A stretch of DNA of 64,000 nucleotides from Pandoraea norimbergensis (GCF_001465545.3 NZ_CP013480.3:5456001-5520000); one strand, 5' to 3'. Shown: positions 39,645 to 52,056, counted from the stretch's first letter. Made by a program: numbers and translations. Notes: generated from the sequence alone by a model not told the origin.

Positions 39645-39660
39645 CCACTATATATAGTGC
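39645..39660. promoter_or_regulatory. NrdR box, proximal copy upstream of nrdB
   Basis: CCACTATATATAGTGC contains the perfect 14-bp palindrome CACTATATATAGTG and fits the NrdR consensus (acaCwAtATaTwGtgt). NrdR represses ribonucleotide reductase genes when dATP is high. Confidence 0.85.
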
Positions 39661-39675
39661 CGCACCCCATACAAA

Positions 39676-39691
39676 CCACTATACCTAGTGT
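39676..39691. promoter_or_regulatory. NrdR box, distal copy upstream of nrdB
   Basis: CCACTATACCTAGTGT starts exactly 31 bases from the first copy, about three helix turns, as expected for cooperative NrdR binding. The pair lies about 370 bases upstream of nrdB and 240 bases before the divergent aldose-epimerase-like gene. Confidence 0.8.
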
Positions 39692-39927
39692 TCTGCCGCA
39701 CCCCTCGTGCCATGGCCGCCAAGGCCCGCGGGACCGGCATGTTGCCACGATTTGCGGGCCGGCGGTAGGGTTTGCGCAGCACCGAATGCGACGTTGACGG
39801 CGAGCCACTCGGCACGACGACATCGGGCGTATCCTATGCGTCACGCGTCACCCGTGCAGCGAATCCGGACGACAGATCCGGACGCGCGGCGCGTCAAGAC
39901 GCGAAGGAGACGAAGGAGATACTGACG

Positions 39928-40893
39928 ATGCATTCCCCTGATGCCGACAACGCGCGCGCCCTCGCAACACATCCCCCGGGCGCGACGCCGCTCACCCTCA
40001 CCCCGGGCAAGCCGGTCCGGCTCTCGGCCGGGTCGTTGATTGCCGAAGTGCAACCGGGCTGCGGCGGGCGGCTCGCAAGACTGGCGCGGCGCGACACACG
40101 CGGCGATCTGTTCGACTACCTCATGCCGCTCGGCAATGAACCCTTTGCGTCGGACGAATGGCCGAAGGCCGGCGCGTTCCCGATGCTGCCCTACACCAAT
40201 CAGTTGCGCGACGACACGCTCCATTGGCAAGGCCGCACCATCACCGCCCGTGAAGCGGCAGTGGCCTCCAGTTCGCTGCATGGCTGGGGGCTGCGCCGCG
40301 CGTGGGAAGTCGTGGACGAGAGCGCGCACTGCTGCGTGCTGCAACTCGACAGCCCCGCGCAACCCGAGTGGCCCTGGCACTATCAGGCCTATCTGTCGAT
40401 ATCGCTCGATGCGCAAGGTGTCGACATGCAGCTCTCGCTCACCAACCTCTCGGCGGGCGAGATGCCGGCCGGGCTCGGCCTGCATCCCTACTTCCGCTGG
40501 CCCGCCGGAGCGCGCCTGACGTTCGAAGCGGAATCCATCTGGCGCTCGCCTTCGGAGGACGTCCGGTGGCCGAGCGAGCAGCGCATTCATGTCGGCGCCA
40601 TCGAGGTGGTGTCGGTCGGCGGCGGGCTCGACAGCAAAGGCCGCTCGACGTGGTTCGCCGAAGTGCCCACCGAGGCCGGCCGGTTCGATGCCCGCATCGA
40701 CTACGCAGGCGGCCTGCGCTCGGCGACGGTGCGCAGCGACGATGCCTCGTGGCTCGTGGTGCACTCGCCCGCTGGGCGCCCCTACCTGTGTCTGGAGCCG
40801 TCGACACATCGCGTAGGTGACTTCGATCACGACCACGTCCGGGTGCCGCATGGCGAGACGCTCAACCTGTCGATGCGGATTGATTTGGCGTGA
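39928..40893 (+). CDS. Aldose 1-epimerase-like (galactose mutarotase superfamily) protein
   Basis: The 321-aa product resembles aldose 1-epimerases, which interconvert sugar anomers. Relevant stretches are CGGRLARLARRDTRGDLFDYL, GAFPMLPYTNQLRDD, SSLHGWGLRRAWEV (active-site His region), GLGLHPYFRW (second conserved His) and VVHSPAGRPYLCLEPSTH. The catalytic Glu position cannot be fixed from these segments alone. AAGGAGATACTGACG precedes ATG 39928. It runs opposite to both nrd genes and breaks the usual nrdAB pairing. Confidence 0.8.
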   Translation: MHSPDADNARALATHPPGATPLTLTPGKPVRLSAGSLIAEVQPGCGGRLARLARRDTRGDLFDYLMPLGNEPFASDEWPKAGAFPMLPYTNQLRDDTLHWQGRTITAREAAVASSSLHGWGLRRAWEVVDESAHCCVLQLDSPAQPEWPWHYQAYLSISLDAQGVDMQLSLTNLSAGEMPAGLGLHPYFRWPAGARLTFEAESIWRSPSEDVRWPSEQRIHVGAIEVVSVGGGLDSKGRSTWFAEVPTEAGRFDARIDYAGGLRSATVRSDDASWLVVHSPAGRPYLCLEPSTHRVGDFDHDHVRVPHGETLNLSMRIDLA

Positions 40894-40930
40894 TCTGGTG
40901 TGATCTGACCTGAGCGGGAAAGCCCGCAAG

Positions 40931-40969
40931 AAAAAACCCCGTCGTCCTGAAGGACCGACGGGGTTTTTT
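40931..40969. terminator. Bidirectional intrinsic terminator between the epimerase-like gene and nrdA
   Basis: AAAAAACCCCGTCG and CGACGGGGTTTTTT pair with TCCTGAAGGAC (itself self-pairing) as the apex. Strong T-runs on both strands serve two converging genes. Confidence 0.9.
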
Positions 40970-41010
40970 CCGAGTGGCCAGTACCGAACCGGCACCGGCG
41001 CGAACTCAAC

Positions 41011-43962
<2,952 letters not shown>

Positions 43963-44200
43963 GTAAAAACTCCCGTTCCAATGAGATGGTGCTGTTAGCG
44001 CGTCTCTACCAGTTTGACGGCCGGCAAAAATGCGCCCTGGGGGCGCCGATGGAGCGAAGTGCTGAACACCGCACGACCGACGGACGGCCAAGGGTTCGAG
44101 GTGTCCGCTGCACGGCTTTGCTGCTGTACCGCCCCACAAAATGCCGCGGGACAAGCACGGTATTGATGGATATTGCTTCCTGCGCCGACCTCATGAAAAA

Positions 44201-44216
44201 CCACTACATATAGTGG
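44201..44216. promoter_or_regulatory. NrdR box, proximal copy upstream of nrdA
   Basis: CCACTACATATAGTGG, a near-palindromic NrdR consensus match, lies downstream of the predicted -10 element. Confidence 0.85.
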
Positions 44217-44231
44217 TCGGCACCCGAATTG

Positions 44232-44247
44232 GCACTAAGTATAGTGG
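44232..44247. promoter_or_regulatory. NrdR box, distal copy upstream of nrdA
   Basis: GCACTAAGTATAGTGG begins 31 bases from the other copy, the same spacing as at nrdB. It contains the predicted -10 hexamer of the nrdA promoter, consistent with repression. Confidence 0.85.
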
Positions 44248-44265
44248 AGATGACGCACTCCGCAA
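44238..44265 (-). promoter_or_regulatory. Predicted sigma-70 promoter of nrdA
   Basis: Read leftward: -35 TTGCGG (44260-44265), 16-base spacer, -10 TATACT (44238-44243). The -10 lies within the distal NrdR box, so NrdR binding would block it. Confidence 0.65.
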
Positions 44266-44337
44266 ACTCAAAAATTTGTGTCGCCGGGAAGGCCCGTGGC
44301 GTCGCCGTGTCAAGCAAAACCTATTCCGGCATGGGGG

Positions 44338-44964
44338 TTAATCCGCCGGCTGAAACGGCAACATCGCGGGGTTCAGGCCCGCCATTCGACGCAACCGCTG
44401 CCACTCGAAATGCGGCCCCGGATCCGTCTTCCGACCCGGTGCTATATCGGCATGTCCGGCGACAGCTTGAATCGGATAACGCACCTGCAACGTTTGCGTC
44501 AGCGCTGCAAGCGTTGCGTACTGCGCCGCCGTGAACGGCGTCTCGTCGGTGCCTTCCAGCTCCACCCCGATCGAGAAGTCGTTGCAGCGCGCACGCCCTT
44601 CGAACGACGATGCACCGGCGTGCCATGCCCGGGCGTCGCACGACACAAACTGTTGCAACGCACCATCACGGCGCACCAGAAAGTGCGACGACACGTGCAC
44701 GCCGCGAATCTCGTCGAAGAACGGATGCGCATCGTGGTCGAGCCGGTTCTGGAAGAACGCCGGAATCTCGTCGCCCCCGAACTGCCCCGGCGGCAGCGAG
44801 ATGTTGTGCACCACGAGCAAGTCGGTCGGCAGCCCAGCCGGGCGCGCGTCGAAATTCGGCGACGGCAGTCGCTGCGCTTCGCGCACCCAGCCTTCGGTGT
44901 CGAGCGTGAAGACCGGCAGCCGATTCGGTGTGCCTTCGACTTTCGATCGATCCGGTGCGTTCAT
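44338..44964 (-). CDS. ampD: 1,6-anhydro-N-acetylmuramyl-L-alanine amidase AmpD
   Basis: AmpD cleaves the peptide from recycled anhydromuropeptides in the cytoplasm, supplying the tripeptide used by Mpl (26679-28061). The 208-aa protein has the zinc ligands in LLVVHNISLPPGQFGG and QAVAGHADIAPGRKTDPG, and the typical FDEIRGVHVSSHFLVRRDG between them. ATG 44964 (MNAPDRSKVEG) is preferred to the frame opening at 45003. AmpD loss can raise AmpC beta-lactamase in species with AmpR control; whether that applies here is not visible. Confidence 0.94.
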   Translation of the reverse strand: MNAPDRSKVEGTPNRLPVFTLDTEGWVREAQRLPSPNFDARPAGLPTDLLVVHNISLPPGQFGGDEIPAFFQNRLDHDAHPFFDEIRGVHVSSHFLVRRDGALQQFVSCDARAWHAGASSFEGRARCNDFSIGVELEGTDETPFTAAQYATLAALTQTLQVRYPIQAVAGHADIAPGRKTDPGPHFEWQRLRRMAGLNPAMLPFQPAD

Positions 44965-45403
44965 GCCGCGCCCCGCGACAACATGCGGGATACCGCAGCG
45001 CAAGCGCTGACGCGGCGATCCGGCCGGTGGGCAACATTAGGGGACACAAATGACTGGAGCATGACGGGCACAGCGATCTCCCGTAGAGCGAGGGGCGCCA
45101 TTGTAGCCCACTTGGCGTGACGCCGCCGGCGGGGGGCCCAAAGGGCGCTGCGAGGTGCAATGCGATCCCCGATGTGACGCACGATGGGATGCACAACACC
45201 GTCAATGTGCCCTGCCGATGCCCGGAAAAAAATCGGCAGAATCCCCAAAGAAGAAGCCTCTCGCCGCACCAGGCCGAGAGGCTTCCATGGGCGTTGCCAC
45301 GCCCGGGGGTGGCAACGGACTCGTGTCGTGCAACACGCGTACCACCCCGCACCGCTCACAGGGGCGGCGCCATTGGCCGTTGCCGGCCGGATGAACCCAT
45401 CGA
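44965..45403. other. 439-base gap between ampD and the DUF1269-type gene
   Basis: No supported gene. It holds the terminator of the DUF1269-type gene (45253-45285) and presumably the promoter of ampD. Short ORFs in both strands show no family signal. Confidence 0.55.
45253..45285 (-). terminator. Terminator downstream of the DUF1269-type gene
   Basis: GAAGCCTCTCG and CGAGAGGCTTC pair perfectly (11 bp). Read leftward it is followed by the T-rich TTCTTTGG. Confidence 0.6.
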
Positions 45404-45922
45404 TCACGGAAATGCCGGAATCGCCGCCTCCACCCCTTCCATATGCGCTTCGGGATGGTGTGCTTTCAACATCTCGCGAACCTCGTCGACGCGGCTCTCG
45501 CGCACATCGACCATCAGCAGAATCTGGCCTTGCTCCAGCGGCTCACGGAACATCTTGAGCCGCGAGTTCGGCACCGATACGCCGATCATGCTCGACACCC
45601 ACGCGCCGAACAGCGAACCGAGCGGCGCGGTAATGATCATCAGCTCCCATTGGGGACGTGTGCCCACGATGGGGAAAAACGCCGCGACTGCACCGACTGC
45701 CAGCCCACAGAAGCCACCGATCACGAGCCCGGCTTCAGCGCCGTGCACGATATCGGAAGTCTGTAGGAGGTTAGCCTCGTGCAGTCCCTCCAGATCCATT
45801 TCGTCACGTGCCATGAAGTGGATGTGACGCTCCTCGATTCGCGCCAGCAGCAGGTCACTCATCGTGCGCTGCGCACTCGCCAAATCGGGAAGAAGGAAAT
45901 ACATCCGTCTGCGCATCAACAT
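45404..45922 (-). CDS. DUF1269-type membrane protein
   Basis: The 172-aa protein starts MLMRRRMYFLLPDLASAQRTMSDLLLARIEERHIHFM and has two hydrophobic, glycine-rich helices (AGLVIGGFCGLAVGAVAAFF and LMIITAPLGSLFGAWVSSMIG) between two soluble ferredoxin-like halves. The end (GQILLMVDVRESRVDEVREMLKAHHPEAHM) looks like the second half of a duplicated fold. The family function is unknown. AGGAGGG sits 6 bases before ATG 45922. Confidence 0.75.
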   Translation of the reverse strand: MLMRRRMYFLLPDLASAQRTMSDLLLARIEERHIHFMARDEMDLEGLHEANLLQTSDIVHGAEAGLVIGGFCGLAVGAVAAFFPIVGTRPQWELMIITAPLGSLFGAWVSSMIGVSVPNSRLKMFREPLEQGQILLMVDVRESRVDEVREMLKAHHPEAHMEGVEAAIPAFP

Positions 45923-46139
45923 ATGGCGCCCTCCTGTCGACTGATCCCCGTCCCCGTCTCGTCACGCTCGTTCTTGTTCTGTACGGGGCTGGTTACTGTG
46001 TTTTAGTGCATGCGACAGGCATGCGCAAGCCGGCCACCGGGGCAGGCTTGCTAATAGAGAGCGGAAGCGGGATGGAAAGCGCGGAGAATACGCGAGAAAT
46101 GGGCCCCGACGAATGCGCGGTGAGGCCGCGCTTCGGGGC

Positions 46140-46418
46140 TCAGGCGCGGCGTTCGCGCGCGAGATAGGCGTCGCGGTGCGCGCCACTGCAAAAATGCGTG
46201 CCACCGGCGCCGTGTATGGCGTCGCTCTCGGGCAAATAGGTATCGCACTCCTGGCAGCGCACCATGCGCTCGGCCGGCGGCAGCGACTGTTGCACGGTGG
46301 TCTTCGCCCCGTTCGCGGGCGGCGGGCGCATGCGATCGGCATCGCGCTTGCGCTCGTTATGACGCATCCACCAGGTGCCCAGCACCAACAACACCAGTAA
46401 CAACAAGATATTGCGCAT
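46140..46418 (-). CDS. PP0621-type small membrane protein with a Cys-rich tail
   Basis: The 92-aa protein has an N-terminal membrane helix (NILLLLVLLVLGTWWM), a basic segment (RHNERKRDADRMR), and a C-terminal metal-ribbon-like part (MVRCQECDTYLPESDAIHG..HFCSGAHRDAYL) with CxxC, a His and one further Cys. Function is unknown. It lies 6 bases after the CcsA-like gene, so they are probably co-transcribed. Confidence 0.75.
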   Translation of the reverse strand: MRNILLLLVLLVLGTWWMRHNERKRDADRMRPPPANGAKTTVQQSLPPAERMVRCQECDTYLPESDAIHGAGGTHFCSGAHRDAYLARERRA

Positions 46419-46424
46419 CGCGCT

Positions 46425-47309
46425 TCAAGTCTCCGTCATGCGATGCAGCACCACCTCTAGCACGAAGCGAGAACCGACATACGCCAGCAACAGCGCCACG
46501 AATGACGCCAGAACCCAACGCAGCGCGACCTTACCGCGCCACCCATAAAAATGCCGCCCCAGCAGCACCGCGCCGAACATCAGCCACGACACCACCGCGA
46601 ACACGGTCTTGTGATCAATGCGCACCGCGCGCCCGAACAACGCCTCGGAGAACATCACGCCGGAAATCAGCGTCAGCGTGAGCAGCACGAAGCCCGCACC
46701 GATCAGACGGAACAACAGCTTCTCCATCGTGAGCAGCGGCGGCAGCGTTTCGAGCCAGCGGGCCAGCCAGCCGGTCGGCTCGCTGCCGCGCGACGGATGC
46801 AGTTGCCGCTCGGCATAAATCATCAGCAGCGCGTGCAGTGCCGCGAGCGCAAACAAGCCGTATGCCATGTTCGCGATGATGAAGTGCACCTTGAAGATCG
46901 GTTCAGCCGCAAAGCCGAGAATTCGCACGTCGGGAAAAACGAGCGGCAGGATGCAGGCCACGGCCGCGATCGGTGTGACCATTAGCCGCAGGCTGTCGAG
47001 CGGGAAGAAGAAACTCTCGATCCAGTAGATGCCCACCGAGAGCCACAGCATGGCCGAGAGCATGTACGCGAAACCGAAGTGCATGCTGTCGGCACGGAAG
47101 ATCGTCTGATGCAGCAACACCCCGTGCAGCGCGAGCGCGACGAACAGCGAAAGCTGCATCGGCCAACGCGAAGGCGTGCCCGTGACCGGCGCAGGCGCGA
47201 GCTGCCCGCCCGCCATCGCGAGTGCGGCATCGCGCCGGTAACCTTGCCACGAACAAACCGCCAACCCGGCGTAGAGGATGGCGGTCAGCGCATACAGTAA
47301 AATAGTCAT
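46425..47309 (-). CDS. CcsA-like cytochrome c assembly-type membrane protein (YpjD family)
   Basis: The 294-aa protein has about eight predicted membrane helices and the CcsA/YpjD features FKVHFIIANMAYGLFALAALHALLMIYAER and VRIDHKTVFAVVSWLMFGAVLLGRHFYGWRG, with His residues that ligand heme in CcmC/CcsA relatives. In gammaproteobacteria the equivalent YpjD gene sits beside ffh, as here (divergent). Its role in cytochrome c assembly is inferred from family. Confidence 0.85.
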   Translation of the reverse strand: MTILLYALTAILYAGLAVCSWQGYRRDAALAMAGGQLAPAPVTGTPSRWPMQLSLFVALALHGVLLHQTIFRADSMHFGFAYMLSAMLWLSVGIYWIESFFFPLDSLRLMVTPIAAVACILPLVFPDVRILGFAAEPIFKVHFIIANMAYGLFALAALHALLMIYAERQLHPSRGSEPTGWLARWLETLPPLLTMEKLLFRLIGAGFVLLTLTLISGVMFSEALFGRAVRIDHKTVFAVVSWLMFGAVLLGRHFYGWRGKVALRWVLASFVALLLAYVGSRFVLEVVLHRMTET

Positions 47310-47412
47310 GTTTGAAGTTTACACCAGCCCATGACGGGCGCGCTGCCGTGCTGCTCACTCGCCCGGGCACGCCCGCCCACCGGGCCACTGCGGGTCTTAC
47401 AGGATACGTTTC

Positions 47413-48777
47413 ATGCTCGACAATCTCACTACGCGCCTTGCCAAGGTCGTCAAGACCCTGCGCGGCGAAGCCCGTCTGACCGAGGCCAACACGCAGGAAA
47501 TGCTGCGCGAAGTGCGCCTTGCCCTGCTTGAGGCCGACGTTGCCCTGCCCGTGGTCCGCGATTTCGTCGCCAAGGTGCGCGAAAAGGCACTCGGCGAAGA
47601 AGTCGTCGGCAGCCTCTCGCCGGGTCAGGCGCTCGTGGGCGTGGTCCAGCGCGAACTGACCGCGCTCATGGGCGGCGACTACGAAGGCCGCGCCGCCGAA
47701 CTCAATCTCGCCACCACCCCGCCCGCCATCATCCTGATGGCCGGTCTGCAAGGCGCCGGCAAGACCACCACCGTCGGTAAGCTCGCCAAGCTGCTGCGCG
47801 CGCAGAAGAAGAAAGTCCTCACCGTTTCCGTCGACGTCTACCGCCCTGCCGCTATTGCGCAGTTGCAGACGGTGACCGAACAGGTCGATGCCGATTTCTT
47901 CCCGTCGCAACCCGATCAGAAGCCGGTCGACATCGCCCGTGCGGCGGTGGACTGGGCGCGCCGCCATCACCACGACGTGCTGCTCGTCGACACGGCCGGC
48001 CGTCTGGGTATCGACGAAGCGATGATGCAGGAAATTACCGCCCTGCATACGGAACTGAAACCGATCGAAACGCTGTTCGTCGTCGACGCCATGCTCGGTC
48101 AGGACGCCGTGAACACCGCCCGCGCCTTCAATGAGGCGCTGCCGCTCACCGGCGTGGTGCTCACCAAGCTCGACGGCGACTCGCGTGGCGGTGCCGCGCT
48201 GTCGGTGCGTCACATCACCGGCAAGCCGATCAAGTTCGTCGGTGTGGGCGAAAAGCTCGACGGCCTCGAAGTCTTCCACCCGGACCGCATGGCGAACCGG
48301 ATTCTCGGCATGGGCGACATTCTCGCGCTCGTCGAGGAAGCCCAGCGCGGCGTAGACGTGCAGGCCGCCCAGAAGCTCGCGGAGAAGGTCAAGAAAGGCG
48401 GTGACTTCGATCTGAACGACTTCAAGGCGCAGATCGGCCAGATGAAGAAGATGGGCGGCCTTTCCTCGCTGATGGACAAGCTGCCGGCGCAATTCCAGGC
48501 CGCCGCCAGCCAGACCAATATGGATCAGGCTGAGAAGCAGGTGCGCCGCATGGAAGGCATCATCAACTCGATGACGCCGACCGAGCGCGCCAAGCCCGAA
48601 CTGATCAAGGCCAGCCGCAAGCGCCGCATCGCTGCCGGCGCGGGCGTGCAGGTGCAGGAAGTCAACCGCATGCTCAATCAGTACGACCAGATGCGCACGA
48701 TGATGAAGAAGCTCAAGGGCGGAGGCATGATGAAGATGATGCGCAGCATGAAGGGCATGATGCCGGGCATGCGCTAA
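47413..48777 (+). CDS. ffh: Signal recognition particle protein Ffh
   Basis: Ffh with 4.5S RNA targets nascent membrane proteins to the FtsY receptor. The 454-aa protein has the N domain from MLDNLTTRLAKVVKTLRGEARL, the GTPase G1 loop GLQGAGKTTTVGKLA, G3 VDTAGRLG, TKLDGDSRGGAAL, and a methionine-rich M domain ending MMKKLKGGGMMKMMRSMKG. Length is normal. It is divergent from the CcsA-like gene. I did not find the 4.5S RNA gene in the window. Confidence 0.98.
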   Translation: MLDNLTTRLAKVVKTLRGEARLTEANTQEMLREVRLALLEADVALPVVRDFVAKVREKALGEEVVGSLSPGQALVGVVQRELTALMGGDYEGRAAELNLATTPPAIILMAGLQGAGKTTTVGKLAKLLRAQKKKVLTVSVDVYRPAAIAQLQTVTEQVDADFFPSQPDQKPVDIARAAVDWARRHHHDVLLVDTAGRLGIDEAMMQEITALHTELKPIETLFVVDAMLGQDAVNTARAFNEALPLTGVVLTKLDGDSRGGAALSVRHITGKPIKFVGVGEKLDGLEVFHPDRMANRILGMGDILALVEEAQRGVDVQAAQKLAEKVKKGGDFDLNDFKAQIGQMKKMGGLSSLMDKLPAQFQAAASQTNMDQAEKQVRRMEGIINSMTPTERAKPELIKASRKRRIAAGAGVQVQEVNRMLNQYDQMRTMMKKLKGGGMMKMMRSMKGMMPGMR

Positions 48778-48918
48778 GCGCGCAGACGTTCTCTCCCCGG
48801 TCGCAGGGTTGCGGCCCGCCAGATTTCGGACAGATCCGGCCAACGCCGGCTATTCCGTATATACTCCGGGCCGCAAATAGCGACATCCCCCGCAACAAGT
48901 GATACAGGGTCGCCCCAT

Positions 48919-49467
48919 ATGAACCGCGAAGAAGCCCTCGAAGTATTCCGTAATTCCGAAGAAATCGTCTCGTCCGACCAGGTCAACGCCTCGGTCGACC
49001 AGATGGCCGGTGCCATCAAGGCCGCCATCGGCGACGAATTCCCGATGGTGCTGTCGGTCATGGGCGGCGCCGCCGTCTTCACCGGCATGCTGCTGCCGCG
49101 TCTCGACTTCCCGCTCGAGTTCGACTACATCCACCTCTCGCGCTACAACAACACCACCACCGGCGGTGCCATGCAGTGGCGTGTCGCCCCGCGTGACTCG
49201 GTGCGTGACCGCGTGGTGCTCGTGCTCGACGACATCCTCGACGAAGGTGCGACGATGGCCGCCATTCGCGACCGGATTCTCGAGATGGGCGCGTCGAAGT
49301 TCTACAGCGCCGTGCTGTGCGAGAAGATTCTCGCCAAGGACAAGCCGTCGCATCCCGACTTCTGCGGCTTCACCGTGCCCGATCGCTACGTCTTCGGCTG
49401 CGGCATGGATGCCAAGGGTTACTGGCGCAACCTGCCGACCATTCGCGCACTGACGACGCCGCGCTGA
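48919..49467 (+). CDS. hpt: Hypoxanthine-guanine phosphoribosyltransferase
   Basis: The enzyme salvages hypoxanthine or guanine into nucleotides with PRPP. The 182-aa type I PRTase shows the PRPP motif VLVLDDILDEGATM with the conserved acidic pair and SVMGGAAVFTGMLLPRL near the N-terminus, then FTVPDRYVFGCGMDAKGYWRNLP. Substrate preference between hypoxanthine and guanine cannot be told from sequence. TATACT near 48857 could be its -10. Confidence 0.9.
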   Translation: MNREEALEVFRNSEEIVSSDQVNASVDQMAGAIKAAIGDEFPMVLSVMGGAAVFTGMLLPRLDFPLEFDYIHLSRYNNTTTGGAMQWRVAPRDSVRDRVVLVLDDILDEGATMAAIRDRILEMGASKFYSAVLCEKILAKDKPSHPDFCGFTVPDRYVFGCGMDAKGYWRNLPTIRALTTPR

Positions 49468-49500
49468 TATCGTTTTGACATCAGCCACATCGCCATGAAG

Positions 49501-49522
49501 AAAGGGCCCCTCGGGGCCCTTT
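49501..49522. terminator. Bidirectional intrinsic terminator between hpt and the MarC gene
   Basis: AAAGGGCCCC and GGGGCCCTTT pair with a 2-base tip, followed by TTCTTTT. It serves converging genes. Confidence 0.8.
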
Positions 49523-49552
49523 TCTTTTGCTGCCGATTGTCGAGACGTGCGC

Positions 49553-50146
49553 TCAGAACTGATGCACGAAGACTTTCACGCCCTTGAGGATCATCTCGAC
49601 CGAGATGGCCACGAGAATCAGCCCCATCAGACGCTCGAACGCCGCCACCACGCGCGACCCAAGCAGGCGCTCGATACGGTCAGCCAGCAGCAACACCACG
49701 GCACACACGGCCATCGTCACGCTCAGCGCCGTAATCCATTCGAGCATCCTGCCCGGTTGTTGCGACACCAGCAGCATGACGGTCGCCAGCGCCGACGGCC
49801 CGGCAAGCGCGGGAATCGCCAGTGGCACAATCAGCGGCTCACCCGCCGTCGGCAGCGAGCCCTGATCGGGGTGCGGGAAGATCATGCGCAGCGCAATCAG
49901 AAACAGCACGATGCCGCCCGCCAACTGCAACGACAGATCGGTCAGGCTCATCATCCGCAGGAAGCGATCGCCCACGAGCATGAACAGCAGCAGAATCGCG
50001 AACGCGATCAGCACCTCTCGCACGATCACGCGCGGCCGTCGCGACGCGGGCACGTTACGCAGCGCGTTGACGAAAATCGGGATATTGCCGAACGGATCCG
50101 TGATGAGCAGCAGCAGGATCGTGGCCGAAGCGAACGTGTATTCCAT
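49553..50146 (-). CDS. MarC-family integral membrane protein
   Basis: The 197-aa protein has six hydrophobic helices. It begins MEYTFASATILLLLITDPFGNIPIFVNAL, typical of the MarC/YhgN family, and later has GEPLIVPLAIPALAGPSALATVMLLV. The role of the family is unclear; the former link to multiple antibiotic resistance has not held up for MarC itself. ATG 50146 is favoured over the frame opening at 50224. Confidence 0.85.
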   Translation of the reverse strand: MEYTFASATILLLLITDPFGNIPIFVNALRNVPASRRPRVIVREVLIAFAILLLFMLVGDRFLRMMSLTDLSLQLAGGIVLFLIALRMIFPHPDQGSLPTAGEPLIVPLAIPALAGPSALATVMLLVSQQPGRMLEWITALSVTMAVCAVVLLLADRIERLLGSRVVAAFERLMGLILVAISVEMILKGVKVFVHQF

Positions 50147-50316
50147 ACGGAGAATGCTCTGGATATGACAACGGCAGCCGCCAAGGCGACTGCCGTCAGG
50201 TAATGCAGTATCCGGCCGACGCAACCTCTACCTCTAAAAGATCGCACGGCTGGCTGGCGGGTGCGGTGTCATCCGTCGTGCAGACCAGATTCGACTCGCC
50301 CCCGCCTCACTGACGC

Positions 50317-52056
50317 TCAGACCGCCTTCGCAGCGCGCACCTTGCCGGTCACGATCTCGGCCACGGTGGCGGCGTCGAGCAACTGGGCTTCCGTCTCGCG
50401 ACGGCCCTGATACTCGATCTTGCCTTCCTTCAGGCCACGATCGCCGATCACCACGCGGTGCGGCACGCCGATCAGTTCCCAGTCGGCGAACATCACGCCC
50501 GGGCGCTCGCCACGGTCATCGAGAATGACGTCGATACCGGCGGCCAGCAGTTCCTCGTAGAGCTTGTCGGCCGCGGCGCGCACAGCGTCGCTACGGTCGT
50601 AGCCCATCGGGCACAGCACCACTTCGAACGGGGCGATCGATTCCGGCCAGATGATGCCGCGATCATCGAAATTCTGTTCGATGGCAGCGCCCAGCACGCG
50701 AGTGACGCCAATGCCGTAGCAGCCCATTTCCATCGGCGCCGGCTTGCCGTTCTCGTCGAGGAAGGTGGCGCCCATAGCATCCGAGTACTTGGTGCCCAAC
50801 TGGAACACGTGACCCACTTCGATACCACGGCACAGCGCGATCTCGCCCTTGCCGTCCGGCGAGGCGTCGCCCGGCACGATGTTACGCAGATCGGCCACCA
50901 CTTCGGCTTCGGGCAGATCGCGGCCCCAGTTCACGCCGGTGATGTGGAAGTCCACCTCGTTGGCGCCGACCACGAAGTCGCTCATCTTGGCCACCGTGCG
51001 GTCGACCACCAGCTTGACCGGCTTTTTCGTGCCGATCGGGCCCAGATAGCCCGGCGGCGTGCCGAACCACTCGACGATCTCGGCTTCGGAGGCAAAACGG
51101 AAGTCCGTCAGCCCCGGCACCTTGCTCGCCTTGATCTCGTTCAGTTCGTGATCGCCGCGCAGCAGCAGCAACCAGACCGTGGTGCCAGCGTCTTCGCTGT
51201 CGGTCGCCAGCACGATCGACTTGACCGTGCGCGCGAGCGGAATCGACAGCAGTTCGGCGACGGCTTCGCACTTGGCCTTGCCCGGCGTGGCGGTCTTGGT
51301 CAGGGCTTCGGCCGGGGCGGCACGCTCGCCTTGCGGGGCGACGGCTTCGGCCATTTCGACGTTGGCCGCATAGTCCGACGTCGGGCAGTAGGCGATGGCG
51401 TCTTCGCCGGTGTCGGCGATCACGTGGAATTCATGCGAACCCGAGCCGCCGATCGAGCCGTTGTCGGCCACGACTGCGCGGAAGTCCAGCCCCAGACGCG
51501 TGAAGATGCGCACATAAGCATCGAACATCTTCTGATACGAGACTTGCAGGCCGGCACGGTCCTTATCGAACGAGTACGCGTCCTTCATCAGGAATTCGCG
51601 ACCGCGCATCACGCCGAAGCGCGGACGGATCTCGTCGCGGAACTTGTTCTGCACCTGATAGAAGTTCACCGGCAGTTGGCGGTAGCTCTTGATCTCGCGG
51701 CGCGCGATGTCCGTCACCACTTCTTCGTGGGTCGGCCCAACCACGAAATCGCGGTCGTTGCGGTCCTTCAGGCGCAGCAGCTCCGGGCCGTACTTTTGCC
51801 AGCGGCCCGATTCCTGCCAGAGTTCGGCCGGCTGGACGGCTGGCATGAGCAGTTCGAGCGCGCCGGCGCGGTTCATTTCTTCACGGACGATGGCTTCGAC
51901 CTTGCGAATCGAGCGCAGGCCGATCGGCAGGTAATCGTAGATACCGCCGGCAACGCGACGGATCATGCCGGCACGCACCATCAGCTTGTGGCTGACGATC
52001 TCGGCGTCCGCGGGAGCTTCCTTGAGGGTGCCGATGAAGAAACGAGAGGCTTTCAT
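50317..52056 (-). CDS. proS: Prolyl-tRNA synthetase (bacterial type)
   Basis: ProS charges tRNA-Pro with proline; a matching tRNA-Pro(CGG) is at 58403-58479. The 579-aa class II enzyme starts [19 protein letters not shown], has motif 2-like [26 protein letters not shown], the bacterial INS editing domain in the middle (about 230-400), motif 3 [11 protein letters not shown] and the anticodon-binding C-terminal domain. It is divergent from rppH. Confidence 0.97.
   Translation of the reverse strand: MKASRFFIGTLKEAPADAEIVSHKLMVRAGMIRRVAGGIYDYLPIGLRSIRKVEAIVREEMNRAGALELLMPAVQPAELWQESGRWQKYGPELLRLKDRNDRDFVVGPTHEEVVTDIARREIKSYRQLPVNFYQVQNKFRDEIRPRFGVMRGREFLMKDAYSFDKDRAGLQVSYQKMFDAYVRIFTRLGLDFRAVVADNGSIGGSGSHEFHVIADTGEDAIAYCPTSDYAANVEMAEAVAPQGERAAPAEALTKTATPGKAKCEAVAELLSIPLARTVKSIVLATDSEDAGTTVWLLLLRGDHELNEIKASKVPGLTDFRFASEAEIVEWFGTPPGYLGPIGTKKPVKLVVDRTVAKMSDFVVGANEVDFHITGVNWGRDLPEAEVVADLRNIVPGDASPDGKGEIALCRGIEVGHVFQLGTKYSDAMGATFLDENGKPAPMEMGCYGIGVTRVLGAAIEQNFDDRGIIWPESIAPFEVVLCPMGYDRSDAVRAAADKLYEELLAAGIDVILDDRGERPGVMFADWELIGVPHRVVIGDRGLKEGKIEYQGRRETEAQLLDAATVAEIVTGKVRAAKAV

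Larger units (their letters stand above)
39273..39927. other. 655-base divergent region between nrdB and the epimerase-like gene
   Basis: Holds the paired NrdR boxes and the small ORF listed separately. I saw no terminator or known riboswitch (in particular no clear cobalamin-type element). The 370-base stretch between the boxes and nrdB is long for a simple leader. Confidence 0.6.
43963..44337. other. Upstream region of nrdA (promoter and NrdR boxes)
   Basis: The 375-base gap to ampD contains the NrdR boxes and promoter listed separately. From there to nrdA (about 240 bases) I found no supported gene. Confidence 0.6.

Noticed and set aside
39398..39844. Larger minus-strand ORF (148 codons) across the NrdR boxes
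   Set aside because: It would run through the NrdR boxes and has a Cys/Arg/Trp mix typical of non-coding sequence; only the 45-residue frame with a ribosome site was kept, at low confidence.
46903..48843. Minus-strand frame of 646 codons opposite ffh
   Set aside because: Antisense of ffh; the conserved GTPase is on the plus strand.
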